Positions 35,100 through 46,978 of a stretch of 64,000 bases of DNA are shown here, one piece after another; position 1 is the first letter of the stretch; each line of letters begins with the position of its first letter. Source of the DNA: Diphasiastrum complanatum. Its lineage: Eukaryota > Streptophyta > Lycopodiopsida > Lycopodiales > Lycopodiaceae. The position numbers and the translations under genes were made by a program. The stretch covers positions 2,757,923 through 2,821,922 of the forward strand of contig CM055107.1 in NCBI GenBank assembly GCA_029204225.1, given 5' to 3'. The notes beneath the pieces are model-generated. The model was not told where the DNA came from, did no database searches, and was given only the letters and a program-made list of their open reading frames with translations.

Positions 35100-38000
35100 T
35101 GCGCTTCAATGAAAGCCTTAAAACACTAGAATAAAACGTACACACAAGAAAATAAAAGAGTCAAACATTGAAACTTGAGAGTGAAATTACCACTCGATTT
35201 GGCAGAGCCAGAATACCTGCAGGCTTTGAAACTAATTCGATAAAAATCCAATCTCAACCATTGGCCTGCACTACTTTATCGGCTTTTTGCAAGCTTTGGA
35301 CGCAGAGTTGCCACGATCAAAGATGCAAAATCTTAAGCATCACTACATCCACTTTTATTCATCAAAGCGAACAAGAATCTCCAGCTTCCATGCGGACTTC
35401 TGCTTCCATCAATTCCATTCCCCAGAAATCTTCCAATCGTCAGTCAGCTGAGCTCATCAAGTAAAGCTTCTTAATACAAGAGAAGACGAAAAATTATCTC
35501 AAGTGAATCTTCTTCACGTGATCTGCACTTGCAAAAAGCTGAAAAGCTCCTTCGCAAGCGATCTGCCAAAAATCAGCAATCCACGTTACGATCCACTACA
35601 CCAAACCAGATCTCACCAAAAATTATGAAGTCGGCGAGATCAGATCTGTGCTCCGAAGAAGCAGCCACTACGACGGCATCGCCACAATTGGATGTCGACC
35701 ACGTGGCAAAATCCGGAACTATTTCAAACATCCAACGGCGAGGAGACATTGCATAGAGGAGGAACGAGGAAGGATATATAGCGCCAAATTCCAATCACCA
35801 GGAATATAAGGCGATCGATGATTCGTCGCAAAGGCAGAGATCGTGATTCATTATCTCCGCTATATTCAGCCAAGCCGCCAAATATAAAGCTCAGGATCAA
35901 AGTCGCAGCTTAGGTGTAGGGCCGGAAACCCCTTTCCCAAATCACAACCTCTTAAAATAGCTACAAAGAAACTCACCCAAGTAAAAATGGAGATAGGGCC
36001 TGTTTTTTTAATGTTATTTTATTTTCTTACACATTATATGAGGACTTTATTAGAATCAAAAATTAGAACATACCCACCAATTTTTGTAGTGATATTCTTT
36101 ATTTGTAGGTAGGGAAGAATGGTCTATTAAGTGACTTTTGCACTTGGTAATTAAGCATCGGCTCAACTTGGAATAAAGCTAACTAAAAAAACCCTTTTCC
36201 AAGCATAAATGATGGTGACCGAGAACACCTTTTTGTGTCTCAAAATTTTTCAGCTTATGCATCTTCGGGGGTTGTATTCTCCATTCTCAAATTTCGTTGC
36301 AACCGTTTAAAAAATTATGTTCTTGTGAAAATATGTTTAGAGACTCTAGAATTCGTTATATGCCAGAAAATATTATGTGAGGGCAGCAATTTTAGATTTT
36401 GTTATTTGCCCTTCATTCTATGGGCTACGCTTCCTTCTCGTGTTCTATCGAATAAAAAGTGAACTCATAATGAGGAAAGTTATATTCATGCATTCCAATG
36501 AACTAGGAGTCAACTCCTAATTTCCTTGGGCATAGCGACCTTTGTAGATTTTGATGCTCTTCAAGATACTAAGTAGTTCCATGACCTTTTACTAGCTCAC
36601 AATGAGCCAACGTAAAATCTAATGGATAGTTCTTAAACACCTATGGGGTTCATGAACTTTATGGTGTGTAATGTCTTGGCTCAAAGAACAATAAACTCGT
36701 GGAGTATATTGCCCCAAAAAAGTACAAAGAAAAAAAAGCAATTCATACACAATGCATGGGCACTCTACTTGACTACAATATTAAAGCACTTCAAAAGATA
36801 TGTGAACACAACATTTCAAGTCTTTCGGTTGGGTGGAATTAGGAGGCCAATTCACATATATCTTGAATCCCTGTCATACCATTGGTCCATTCTTCTTAAG
36901 TTGCCCTTTCAACTCAACATGCCATGCAATGTCCCCAGGTCTAAAAAATTGGGCTTGAGTTGCTCCTACGTGACAAGGGTCCCATGCCACCTCATCTGAC
37001 ACAACGTGAAAACTTAACATAAGTCTAAAAGGGGGGGCAGACCCATTTTTTCTTCGTGGACCAATTGGAGAACTTCATTTTGAATTGGGGACTTGCCATG
37101 CAATGTAGTTTGAAACCATCCTAACAAAGCTAGCGTATCTTGCACATAGTGGAACATATATGTTAGAGCTCTCTCTTGGTTTGTTTTCCATGTTCCACAT
37201 TGCCTACACTTTGTAGAACAACCATGAGATAAAGTCATCACAATGGTTTGTGGCATTATCACTTGATAAGACTTTATCCCCAAGGAGAAAGCCTTGAATT
37301 CAATGGATTTCCAAAGCGGAGCCAATAAGAAAATTTATAGTTGAATAAACAAATGAGTAATGGAAACTCCATTTGGTCTTGGGGCAAGGGAGTGGGATAT
37401 AACATGGTAGGTTAAAACATGTGTTGGGCCTGAGGGTTTTGGCTACCACTTTAAATTTCTTTTTCAAGTGGACTTGGAGTTTGAGTGAGATTGTTCAATA
37501 TTGAAGTAAGTAAACATTTTTGAATCAAGGACAGATCAATTCAGTTAGGATCGAGAGAGAAATTTTGTCTCTTTGGAAAACTGAACTCCTTTGCTAGTAG
37601 GTATAAATGGGTAAGTTGTTCGTCCTATATACTTACTAGCAGACCAAGCTTTGAGAAGAAGTTGAGCAAAACACGTCAATGTTCTAAATCTAAAAGGCCC
37701 AAAGTCATGGATTATACTGAGAAGGTTTTCTGAGGAGTTGTCTCTATGGCAAGAGGCAAAGGAAGAATATAAATGGGGAAGATGGCTTTTCTAGGGTGAC
37801 CCAATGGTAGGTTGGCAAGCTTATGGAAAGAGGTAGTCAATTTTTTACGCTAGTAACATGGATGCCCAAGCTCACGTACATGGTAAGAGCTATATAAACC
37901 TCCCATTTAAGGACATTGTTGTTAATGTTTCAAATGAAAAAAAAAGTTTGACCAAAGCATTATGAAGGTTTTGGACCAAAGGTTCAATGATAGAAATAAA

Positions 38001-39458
38001 ACATGTACAACAAGAATATGTGTCTAAAGACCATGACTTTGATTTGATTCCATAGAGCTACAGTGACAACACTTCAAATTATAAGGTTATTGCAAACACT
38101 ACAGTTCATATATTGTCTATGACAAAAGGCTATAGTTCATATGTTGGCTATGACAAAAGGCTGTAACAAGCTCAAATGACTCTCTAATTGTCCAAGGATC
38201 CTCATATTACGAGGATGTGACTCTTGCATGGACAATCCATCCCTAAAACTTAGCAAAATTTTGATTCTTTGACAATTTCTAGCTCAATTTGCTACCTACA
38301 ACACCGTATTGACATGCATAGATGAGTTCAGTCATTCTAACCATTCCACAAATGCAAGCTACAAGCTTTAAAATTCCAGTATGCTATCATGCACTTAGAG
38401 TCATGAAAATTTGAGCAAAAACTATGACTTTTCATCCAAAATCATCAATTTTCTCTCTCATGCTATGTAAAATCTCTTACAATCACTTCTAGTCCCAAGA
38501 AAGCCTTACTCAAGCAATTCACTCTCTGATTGTCCAAAAACTAATTCCTGACATCACTTCATAGCAAAATTCACAATTTTCAATTAATTTTGACTATAAA
38601 CATTGATGCTAGTTATGGTGATACTGGCATGCAAACGTATAAGCATTGTCAAGCAATCATAGACAAAGTTGTGCATACAAAAAATGATTAGTATGTTGTG
38701 TCAATCAAGTGTAAATCTAATAATCACAAAGATACTATCACAATATCATGAAAAACCATGAAATTTCTTGTTAGCACTCTTATACAACTTTAGACAAAGC
38801 TAAGATCCGAGTTAATAATCCTTAAAGTGGTTTAAAAATCAAGAAACCAATTTAGAACTGTATCCAAAAAGCAATGATTTCCTATCATTAGCTAGAATTA
38901 AGAACTCCAACTCCACCTTTTGATCCAACCGCAAGCCTTGCTTTAATACCACTATGATGTCCTCCTAAAAAATATGCTTACAAGGATACTCAAAAGGACA
39001 TTGTGGAACTAAACCACCCAATGAAGTAGAGACTCAAGGTCAATACACAAAAGCTTCCACCTTTGAGCCACGATATGTGAATGAGGAGCAGAAAGCAGGT
39101 CACCAAAAGTTGAAAGTCGAGAATGAGGATGGCAAGCTCCATGGTTATATATGCCATAGGATTTTATGTGCATGTGCCTATGCAACTATGTTGCAAGTCA
39201 AATCTAATTCTAGTTAATACTAACACCACTCATCATGCAAATAATTGTCACACATCATGTGCTATTCTAGATGTTCATATTGGAGTACCATTGGCCCTCT
39301 CAATTTATTAATCAAAATCTAGCCTTAATTAGAATATTGAGGCATAAATAAATAACTCGACACTACATGCTTGAATCCCATGTCTAGACTAATAGAAATC
39401 CTCGGTCAACAACATGGCCATATGTTGTAAAGCTGACTCAGGTGCACCCAGCGTGCCC
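35100..39458. other. Promoter-side and unassigned AT-rich DNA
   Basis: 35.1-35.9 kb is CG-richer and probably belongs to the FORKED-like promoter. From 36.0 to 39.4 kb there is no recognised gene. Readings at 36643-36999 (+) and 37014-37325 (-) are open for about 100 codons but match no family I know. 37600-37690 has a retroelement-LTR look (GGTATAAATGGG followed by a U5-like stretch) without a confirmed PBS. Confidence 0.4.
38103..38164. repeat. 31-bp tandem duplication
   Basis: Two copies of an AGTTCATAT-ATTG/GTTG-(T/G)CTATGACAAAAGGCT unit starting at 38103 and 38134, with three or so substitutions. Confidence 0.85.
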
Positions 39459-40340
39459 TGTAAGACTCTAAGGGGTGACACTCCCTAAGGTCCCAGAGCA
39501 AGTTAGAACGTCAAGGACTGAGCCTCCGACCTGTGGTGAGCCAGTCAAGTAGTCACAAGTCATGAGCTAGCTCTGGAGCTCAAGTCATGGCCTAGTCAGG
39601 AAGCAAGTTGATTCTGCCACCGGGATGGCTCCCGGGACCCATGTCCGGGAGCCACACTGATTCTGCCAGGCTTGCCAGGCTTAATCAGCAAAATAAAAAC
39701 TAAGTCCTAAAAAGCGTGCTTTATCAGAAAGCACTATGTTTCAAACCAGAGGGGGTGCGCCGAATCACAGCAAAACTATAGGGGGAGTCCGACAGACAAA
39801 AACTTGGGCAGCTCAACCAGCGCCAGGAATCCAGTCGCCAGGTCTCAGCTCCCTCTACCAGCACGAGCCAGGCACAATGTCCAGCACGTGTTGGTGGCCC
39901 CGAGACCGGTCAGTCTATGTATGAATGTAACCTCTTCCAAATCTAATAAAGTTGATCCTTGGGGATGATTACCATTTCGGATTCGCCTCCGAGACTGGTC
40001 CAAGTGGAAGGACCCTTACTACAACCTTTTTGTGTCGCTAGCGCCTAAGGGTCCTCGTCATCGACATGGGGCTTGCCGCTATGCCAATTGGTCAGTTTGG
40101 CGACCATTATGCCTTGGGTTTCATGTGTGGCTTGTCTTTGCCTTTGGTTACCTTTTGGGGACGGATTCTGAGTTGGCTTTCGGGTTGGTTGGGATTCCAG
40201 TTTTCTTAAGTCTGAATGGTTAAGCTTGTTACGTTTCTGAGTTGGCTTTTACGTAAGTGCATGATGGATGAATGTTAGACTTAAGCGCGTGTTGGGAAAA
40301 CCGCTCAAGTCCCAGCACCCTTTGAGGTGCCGACGCAACA
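39459..40340 (+). repeat. 5' LTR of the chromovirus (882 bp)
   Basis: Starts TGTAAGACTCTAAGGGGTGA and ends GCCGACGCAACA, right before the primer-binding site. It contains an AATAAA-type signal near 39945. Most of it is repeated at 44770-45596 with few substitutions. Confidence 0.88.
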
Positions 40341-40342
40341 TG

Positions 40343-40354
40343 TGGTATCAGAGT
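40343..40354 (+). promoter_or_regulatory. Primer-binding site of the chromovirus
   Basis: TGGTATCAGAGT two bases after the LTR end, complementary to initiator tRNA-Met. The last base differs from the copy at 45599 (TGGTATCAGAGC). Confidence 0.88.
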
Positions 40355-41054
40355 CGACTAGCCGGTCAGCTACGCAAGTCTCATAGGGATGGCCACATTT
40401 TGGGATTTGTCATGACAACCGTTGCGCAAGGTGCTGCCCACAGTGTAAGCACGGGTGCGTCCACGGTAGGGGTGGTCGGCAGAACGGGGGACTTGATGAG
40501 TCAAAGTGCTGCCCTCGAGGTGTAAGCATAGTCAGTTCTTGCGGTTCGGGCCTGGCGCTGTCTGCACGTAGGACGGATGAGGCAAAGTGTTGCCTAGGTA
40601 GGTGAAAGCACGGTCTGTACCTTGTGGGGTGCGGGGCGACATATTCGAACTGTATGGGTTAACCATTGATACAGAGATGCTGCTCGAATTCGGGTGTAAA
40701 GCATGGGTGGTTAGCTGCCGATGCGGGATAGCTGCCGATCGTTTAGCTATAAGGGCTATCGACCAAAAAGTGGTGGGGCGTGACTGAGGCAATGTGCTAC
40801 TTAATGGTGAAAGCACGGATGGTTGGATGGATGTTTCCCCGTGGGCTAATTCTGTGATAGATTTGTGTGGGCGCGGCTAGGCAAAGGTCCTACGTCCGGT
40901 CTCAAGGGGAATGTGACTTGAGAGGGATCCTCTGTTTAGCTTTGGTTGGTATGTTCGTTTGTGGTGTGCTTGCCTGGACCTGAATTATCCTTGACTACTT
41001 GTTTTGATCCAGGTGATTTGATCTAGTTGGGAGTTGTGAGAGGATCTTACATTT
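40355..41054 (+). other. Chromovirus leader with repeated short motif, no gag
   Basis: The segment between PBS and protease has no gag capsid or zinc-knuckle reading. It carries four imperfect copies of a motif like GAGGCAAAGTGYTGCC...GTGAAAGCACGG at about 40428, 40500, 40578 and 40787. A normal chromovirus would hold a gag of about 300-450 codons here. Confidence 0.65.
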
Positions 41055-41500
41055 ATGAGTGGACGACACACAAGTATGGAAAGGAACTTCCATGGGGCAA
41101 CCCCCAAGACTGGTTCAAGATTGTTATTCTTATCAGGAAAGATCGCGGGGAGGAAGTCAGATTTCATGATCGACTCCGGAGCTTCACATAACTATATCTC
41201 AAGGAGTGTAGTGGAACAATTCAGCTTGCCGACCAGGAATGTTACATCTACTCTCGAGGTAGAAACAGCGAAGGAGCACTAGATGCAAACAAAGCGACAT
41301 TGAACATCCCGATGCAGATTGGAAGATGGAAGGCTAAACTTAGCTTTGTGATTTTAGAGATGGATGCCTTCGATGTGATTTTGGGCCTCCCTTGGTTAAA
41401 TGAACACTGTATCGCAGTTTTGGGTAGGAGCTCAAACTTGGTCCTCTTGGATTACAAGGGACAAATCTGCGTGACAAAAGCCCTGCCCGGAGGAAATGCT
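41055..41500 (+). pseudogene. Chromovirus protease
   Basis: 41055-41282 gives LLFLSGKIAGRKSDFMIDSG and ASHNYIS, the retropepsin catalytic DSGAS loop, then a TAG. The same protein continues in another frame with [20 protein letters not shown] and [15 protein letters not shown], the C-terminal protease signature (DVILGMPWL). One indel near 41260-41285 separates the two parts. Confidence 0.85.
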
Positions 41501-43477
41501 AAGGATACCGATATTGAACAAAATCTGGGTGCAGCATTAGCGATGAAAAGAATGGCGAAAGGGAAAAGGTCAAAGTGCTTTCTTTGCATCTACCGAGAAG
41601 TCCCAGAAGGGAAAAGCGTGCGACAAGAAAACTTGCCAAAAGAAGTGGCAGATCTGCTAGAAGAATTTAGCGATGTGTTCCCGGAGGAACTCCCAGCTAA
41701 GCTACCTCCTCGAAGACCAGTGGACCATAAAATTGAGTTGGTACCAGGAACAGAGCCAACTTCACGAGCACCCTACAGAATGTCACAAGAGGAGTTGGCG
41801 GAACTGAAACGACAACTTGGTGAATTGATAGACAAAGGTTTTATTAGACCTAGCGCTTCACCTTTTGGAGCCCCAGTGTTGTTCGTGGAAAAGGCGGACA
41901 AAACTCTTCGAATGTGTGTGGATTATCGCATGCTTAACAAGAGTACCATCAAGAACAAGTACCCCATGCCTAGAATTGATGACCTATTCGACCAACTCAA
42001 ACATGCCAAATACTTTAGCCGAATAGATCTCAGATCTGGATATCATCAAATTCGAATAGCTAAAGGTGATGAGCACAAAACGGCGTTTCGAACGCGGTAC
42101 GGGAGTCACGAGTTTCTGGTGATGCCATTCGGTCTAACAAACACACCAGCCACTTTTTGCATGTTGATGAACAATATCTTTCAAGACTGTCTGGATAAAT
42201 TTGTCATTGTGTACATCGATGACATATTAGTATTTAGCCGGAACCTTAAAGATCACATTAAACATTTAAGGATAGTTCTCCAACAACTAAGGAGGAACTG
42301 CTTGTTCACGAAAAGAGAGAAATGTGAGTTTGTGGTGGAGGAAGTTGACTTCCTTGGACATGTTATAGGCCACGGACGTATTCGAATGGATCCTAAGAAG
42401 ATCAAGGCTATCTTGGATTGGCTAGCACCTAAAACTGTTCATGGCATCAAATCCTTTGTGGGCTTATGTAACTTTTACAGGAGATTCATTGAGACATTTA
42501 GCAAAATTGTGGCACCACTGTTGGAGCAGACCAAGACTCATCTGAAGATGACATGGACACCGGAATGTGAAGTAGCGTTCCAAGAACTAAAACGACGGAT
42601 CACTCAAGAACCCATCCTTGCCTTACCGGACTTTAGCAAAGCTTTTGAAATACATACAGACGCGTCGAACTTTGCTATTGGGGCCGTGCTGATGCAAGAC
42701 GGAAAACCTTTTGCATATTTCTCAAAGAAATTGAGTGACGTAGAGCGACGATGGCCAACTCATGAAAAAGAAATGGTCGCAGTAGTTCAAGCAGTGGAGC
42801 ATTGGAGACATTATGTGGCAGGAAAACCCTTCAAGGCGTTCACTGATAATGTATCACTCAAGTACTTCTCATCCCAAGGTATGCTCACGCCAAAGCAAAT
42901 GCGATGGCAAAACTTTCTCTCAAAATTCAATATAGACATAGTACACACGGCGGGAAAGAACAATGTGGTGGCGGATGCACTAAGTAGACAGGAGCACTTG
43001 ATGGCAACAGTGACAACTCAGGTGACTGGCCTACTCCAAGAAATCAGGGAGAATTATGGTGCAGATGCGTTGGCGAAGGACTTAATGATCGAATTCCAGC
43101 TGGGAAAGCCTCATAAACATTTCACTTGGAAAGATCAAATGGTTGTTTATAAACAACGCAGAGTATATGTCCCAGACAAAATCAACCTGAGGAAGAAAGT
43201 CTTGCGAGAACATCATGACGTACTAGCCGCTGGACATTCAGGGGTGAATCGCATGTATGAACTTCTCAAAAGAGGCTTCTATTGGCCAGGTATGTGGGCA
43301 GACGTTGAATCCTATGTGCAAACATGCCCGACAACAAGTGAAGGTGGAACCGCTAGCTCCAGCTGGACTACTCCAACCATTACCGGTACCAGCATACCCA
43401 TGGGATTCGGTGAGCATGGATTTTATTGTTCAACTACCATGGTGCCAAGGCTTCGACTCAATTTATGTGGTGGTTGA
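41300..43477 (+). CDS. Chromovirus pol: protease end, reverse transcriptase, RNase H, start of integrase
   Basis: The reading is open for 725 codons. RT blocks: [53 protein letters not shown] and the catalytic YIDD at about residue 305 (42212-42223). RNase [48 protein letters not shown] (usually FTDHxSLKY) and NVVADALSR. The integrase zinc finger starts with two His ([20 protein letters not shown]) and WPGM, then a frameshift at C-P-T-T-S removes the second CxxC cysteine. The conceptual N-terminus at 41300 is only the frame entry; the codon is TTG and the domain starts upstream. Confidence 0.92.
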   Translation: MNIPMQIGRWKAKLSFVILEMDAFDVILGLPWLNEHCIAVLGRSSNLVLLDYKGQICVTKALPGGNAKDTDIEQNLGAALAMKRMAKGKRSKCFLCIYREVPEGKSVRQENLPKEVADLLEEFSDVFPEELPAKLPPRRPVDHKIELVPGTEPTSRAPYRMSQEELAELKRQLGELIDKGFIRPSASPFGAPVLFVEKADKTLRMCVDYRMLNKSTIKNKYPMPRIDDLFDQLKHAKYFSRIDLRSGYHQIRIAKGDEHKTAFRTRYGSHEFLVMPFGLTNTPATFCMLMNNIFQDCLDKFVIVYIDDILVFSRNLKDHIKHLRIVLQQLRRNCLFTKREKCEFVVEEVDFLGHVIGHGRIRMDPKKIKAILDWLAPKTVHGIKSFVGLCNFYRRFIETFSKIVAPLLEQTKTHLKMTWTPECEVAFQELKRRITQEPILALPDFSKAFEIHTDASNFAIGAVLMQDGKPFAYFSKKLSDVERRWPTHEKEMVAVVQAVEHWRHYVAGKPFKAFTDNVSLKYFSSQGMLTPKQMRWQNFLSKFNIDIVHTAGKNNVVADALSRQEHLMATVTTQVTGLLQEIRENYGADALAKDLMIEFQLGKPHKHFTWKDQMVVYKQRRVYVPDKINLRKKVLREHHDVLAAGHSGVNRMYELLKRGFYWPGMWADVESYVQTCPTTSEGGTASSSWTTPTITGTSIPMGFGEHGFYCSTTMVPRLRLNLCGG

Positions 43478-43781
43478 CCGCTTTTCAAAGCAAGTTCATC
43501 TAGTACCAACTAAAAGTTCACTGACAGCTGAAGAAGTGGCAAGGTTATTTTTCAAATGTGTCTTCAAATACCACGACCTGCCTAGAACGATTATTTCTGA
43601 CCGAGACACCAAGTTCGTCGGAAAGTTTTGGACTTGTCTATTTCGCCTCGTGGGAACCGGACTGAATTTCAGCACTGCATATCACCCTCAGACAGATGGG
43701 CAAACAGAGCGAGTCAATCGATAGATTGAACAATATTTATGAAATTATGTCACTTGGGACCAATCCGATTGGGTCAACTAC
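43257..43781 (+). pseudogene. Chromovirus integrase core
   Basis: In the shifted frame: [33 protein letters not shown] (first catalytic Asp), [33 protein letters not shown] (second Asp) and TAYHPQTDGQTERVNR (catalytic Glu). The D-D-E set is present. TAG at 43722-43724 replaces a codon directly after VNR, and TGA follows at 43740-43742, so the integrase cannot be made whole from this copy. Confidence 0.88.
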
Positions 43782-44531
43782 TTGGATATTCTCGAGTTTG
43801 CACATAGCAACCAAGTGAACAGATCTACTGGAAGGGCACCCTTCGAGATAAGCAATGGTCGGCTACCGATTGTTCCAAGCTCTTTTCTTACATGCATGCA
43901 GGAAACACCAGTACCCACTGTGGAGGAATTCATCAATGAGTGGCACACAAAGCTGACAGAGGTGAAGTCATTTTTAGAGCAGTCACAAAGGAGTATGGCA
44001 GCTAACGTAAACCCACATCGACGAGAACTGGAATTTAAGGAAGGTGATCAAGTATGGTTGAACACAAAGAACATTGTGTTACCAAAAGGTTTTTCTCATA
44101 AGTTCGCTCGACCTTATGCGGGACCATATTATGTCACCAAGAAGATCAACCCAGTGGCTTACCGATTAGCGCTGCCATCCAGCTTGGATATACACAATGT
44201 GTTTCATATCTCATTACTCAAACGGTACAAACCAGATGAGCGATTTGATCGGCAACACGAACTCCGTCACCCACCAACGACACTTGATGATACGAAGAGG
44301 CAGCTTGTACCAGAACAAATATTGACACATAGAAAGCGAACTGGCGTTCAACGTGAATATCTAGTGAAGTGGCTATGGGCTCCACTTATTGAGGCTTCTT
44401 GGGAGTACGAAGACAAACTTAAGGAGGGAGCCCCTGAAGTACTAGCAGATTATCTGCAGAAGAACCAACGCAATAGTCGTTTTCCCAGATCGGCACACAA
44501 AGCACTACCTGGCGGCATGCCTCCTACATAA
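43782..44531 (+). CDS. Chromovirus integrase C-terminus with chromodomain
   Basis: In the frame of the integrase core: EFAHSNQVNRSTGRAPFEIS, then LEFKEGDQVWLNTKNIVLPK and FARPYAGPYYVTKKINPVAY (the GPY/F module), FHISLLKRYKP, and a chromodomain EQILTHRKRTGVQREYLVKW with EASWEYEDKL. The chromodomain is thought to direct integration to heterochromatin by recognising histone marks. The reading ends at TAA after GGMPPT. Confidence 0.9.
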   Translation: MDILEFAHSNQVNRSTGRAPFEISNGRLPIVPSSFLTCMQETPVPTVEEFINEWHTKLTEVKSFLEQSQRSMAANVNPHRRELEFKEGDQVWLNTKNIVLPKGFSHKFARPYAGPYYVTKKINPVAYRLALPSSLDIHNVFHISLLKRYKPDERFDRQHELRHPPTTLDDTKRQLVPEQILTHRKRTGVQREYLVKWLWAPLIEASWEYEDKLKEGAPEVLADYLQKNQRNSRFPRSAHKALPGGMPPT

Positions 44532-44769
44532 ACATTTATGGCCATTCTGAAGTTCAAGGAACTTCTCGGTATCTTTCTTAAGTTTGTCAATAAATCACTT
44601 GCAGCTTTACACAGGTTTTACGTAAGTGAACTTTATCTACACTTTTCCTGTGCTACTGCCAATGTATTTTTTAATTCAAAGTTGTGAAGGCCGGTGAATT
44701 AAGCCCGTGCCATACGTCCTAGGTCTAGTTTGGCCCTGATGAGGACATCAGCTTTTTCAAACGAGGGGA

Positions 44770-45596
44770 ACTCTAAGGGGTGACACTCCCTAAGGTCCCA
44801 GAGCAAGTTAGAACGTCAAGGACTGAGCCTCCGACCTATGGTCAAGTAGTCACAAGTCATGAGCTAGCTCTGGAGCTCGAGTCATGGCCTAGTCCGGAAG
44901 CAAGTTGATTCTGCCACCGGGACGGCTCCCGGGACCCATGTCTGGGAGCCAGACTGATTCTGCCAGGCTTGCCAGGCTTAATCAGCAAAATAAAAACTAA
45001 GTCCTAAAGAGCGTGCTTTACCAGAAAGCACTATGTTTCAAATCAGAGGGGGTGCGCCGAATCACAGCAGAACTATAGGGGGAGTCCGATAGACAGAAAC
45101 TTGGGCAGCTCAACCAGCGCCAGGAATCCAGTCGCCAAGTCTCAGCTCCCTCTACCAACACGAGCCAGACACAATGCCCAGCACGTGTTGGTGGCCCCGA
45201 GACCGGTCAGTCTATGTATGAATGTAACCTCTTCCAAATCTAATAAAGTTGATCCTTGGGGATGATTACCATTTCGGTTTCGCCTTCGGGACTGGTCCAA
45301 GTGGAAGGACCCTTACTACAACTTTTTTGCGTCGTTGGCGCCTAAGGGTCCCTGTCATCGACATGGGGCTTGCCGCTATGCCAATTGGTCAGTTTGACGA
45401 CCACTATGCCTTGGGTTTCATGTGTGGCTTGTCTTTGCCTTTGGTTACCTTTTGAGGACGGATTCTGAGTTGGCTTTCGGGTTGGTTGGGATTCCAGTTT
45501 TCTTAAGTCTGAATGGTTAAGCTTGTTACGTTTCTGAGTTGGCTTTTACATAAGTGCATGATGGATGAATGTTAGACTTAAGCGCGTGTTGCAACA
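44770..45596 (+). repeat. 3' LTR of the chromovirus
   Basis: Begins ACTCTAAGGGGTGACACTCC after the purine-rich AACGAGGGGA, so it lacks the TGTAAG start of the 5' LTR. It ends GCGCGTGTTGCAACA and lacks about 42 bp (the GGGAAAACCGCTCAAGTCCC block) found before the end of the other LTRs. Other differences are scattered substitutions plus a small deletion near 44837 (CCTATGGTCAAG versus CCTGTGGTGAGCCAGTCAAG). Confidence 0.88.
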
Positions 45597-46410
45597 TGTG
45601 GTATCAGAGCCGACTAGCCGGTCAGCTACGCAAGTCTCACAGGGATGGCCACGTTTTGGGATTTGTCAGGACAACCATTGCGCAAGGTGCTGCCCACAGT
45701 GTAAGCACATGTAGCGCAGGCATCCCAAAGGGAGCCGGGAACCATGACTTAGCTTCCCAGCCTTCAACTCTTGCCATCCAAATCCACTTGACATACAAGC
45801 AGCCAACTCGCCAACAACGATCAGACTTAACCAGCTTGAATTCTGAAAACCAACATTGAGATCCAACCTGGCGCCATGCCAAATCGGGGGTCCCGATGTG
45901 GGTGACTTCCCTCCAAGCATGCCACCCGACATACATCAAACTTAACCAACTCGAAGCTTCGTTACAAACGAGTAACATCCATTCCAAGCAAGCAGTCTGA
46001 CTTACATCAGACTTAACCAACTGAAAGCTTTGTCACGAGCGCTGGAAGCCAACCTGGCACCACGCCAGACTGGACAGCCATAAACATGTAACTTCCACCC
46101 AAGCAAGCCATCCAACTCAGTCGACAGGTTAGAGCCCGTTCCCCAAGAGCTTAACCCATTCACGTTCATGCAAGGAACACTCAGAACCACAAGTCACGAC
46201 AGATATGGAGACAACCAGTTCCTGGACCAAATGGTCCCGACAGCATACCGCTGGCGCCACAGACCAAATGGTCCCGACGGCATATCGCTGGCGTCCCGGG
46301 ATACGACCCTCAGCTATGTGCCAGCTTAAAAATTTGGAAGCGGCCTTACAACTGGCGCATTTACCGAACATTGAAACCCAGAAGGTAATCAGAATCAGTT
46401 TGAGGAAAAT
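45597..46410 (+). mobile_element. Second chromovirus leader (PBS-containing) and repeat-rich internal stretch
   Basis: Directly after the 3' LTR comes TGTGGTATCAGAGCCGACTA, the PBS and leader of another element copy, matching 40341-40454 up to about 45711. Then an unrelated 0.7-kb stretch follows with three copies of a CAGACTTAACCAACTCGAAG-like block (about 45823, 45936, 46008) and two of CCAACCTGGCGCCATGCCA. Near 46226 and 46263 a 37-bp tandem repeat ACCAAATGGTCCCGACRGCA occurs. No protein is supported. The segment is flanked by LTR sequence on both sides, like an internally deleted derivative. Confidence 0.7.
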
Positions 46411-46648
46411 CCCACTATGCCTTGGGTTTCATGTGTGGCTTATCTTTGCCTTTGGTTACCTTTTGGGGATGGATTCTGAGTTGGCTTTCGGGTTGGTTGG
46501 GATTTCAGTTTTCTTAAGTCTGAATGGTTAAGCTTGTTACGTTTCTGAGTTGGCTTTTACGTAAGTGCATGATGGATGAATGTTAGACTTAAGCGCGTGT
46601 TGGGGAAACCGCTCAAGTCCCAGCGCCCTTTGAGGCGCCAGCGCAACA
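46411..46648 (+). repeat. Third chromovirus LTR, 3' part only
   Basis: ACTATGCCTTGGGTTTCATG to CCAGCGCAACA matches positions 40107-40340 of the 5' LTR, including the GGGGAAACCGCTCAAGTCCC block missing from the middle LTR. The left part is absent and the junction is at about 46410. Confidence 0.87.
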
Positions 46649-46840
46649 CCATATCACCTAGAGAGGCTGATCTTCCTTCTTCCTTTAGAGAACTTAAGCT
46701 CACTAAGTCATTAAAGATTTCTATTTTCTTCATCTATTGGAGGCACCCTTTTGACCTCTCATGAGATGATTAACAACTCCGTATTCTCATACTACTCTCA
46801 ATCATTTAGTCATGATCTCTCTAATCCTCTCCTTCACCGC

Positions 46841-46978
46841 ATGATCTTGCTCTTTATCGCTCCTTTCCCTCCCCTCTTTCAATTGGTGAATCTCTCTCTC
46901 ATCCTCTCCTTCATTGCATGATCTTGCTCTTTATCGCTCCTTTCCCTCCCCTCTTTCAATTGGTGAATCTCTCTCTAT
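46841..46978. repeat. 77-bp tandem duplication
   Basis: ATGATCTTGCTCTTTATCGC with the following CTCCTTTCCCTCCCCTCTTT block and AATTGGTGAATCTCTCTCT occurs at 46841 and again at 46918, essentially identical. Confidence 0.95.

Larger units (their letters stand above)
39459..45596 (+). mobile_element. Ty3/gypsy chromovirus with both LTRs
   Basis: Order: 5' LTR 39459-40340, PBS 40343-40354, about 700 bp leader, protease (41055-41282 and the following frame), RT, RNase H, integrase, chromodomain (to 44531), short 3' region, 3' LTR 44770-45596. A C-terminal chromodomain marks the chromovirus group. Recognised damage: a frameshift between the two protease parts (about 41270-41290), one in the integrase zinc finger (about 43326-43335), and stops at 43722-43724 and 43740-43742. 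No gag domain was found. RT and RNase H are intact over more than 600 codons, so the copy is relatively young. Confidence 0.93.

Noticed and set aside
40532-40816. 94-codon minus-strand reading in the chromovirus leader
   Set aside because: No domain, antisense to the leader, and interrupted in equivalent positions of the second leader.
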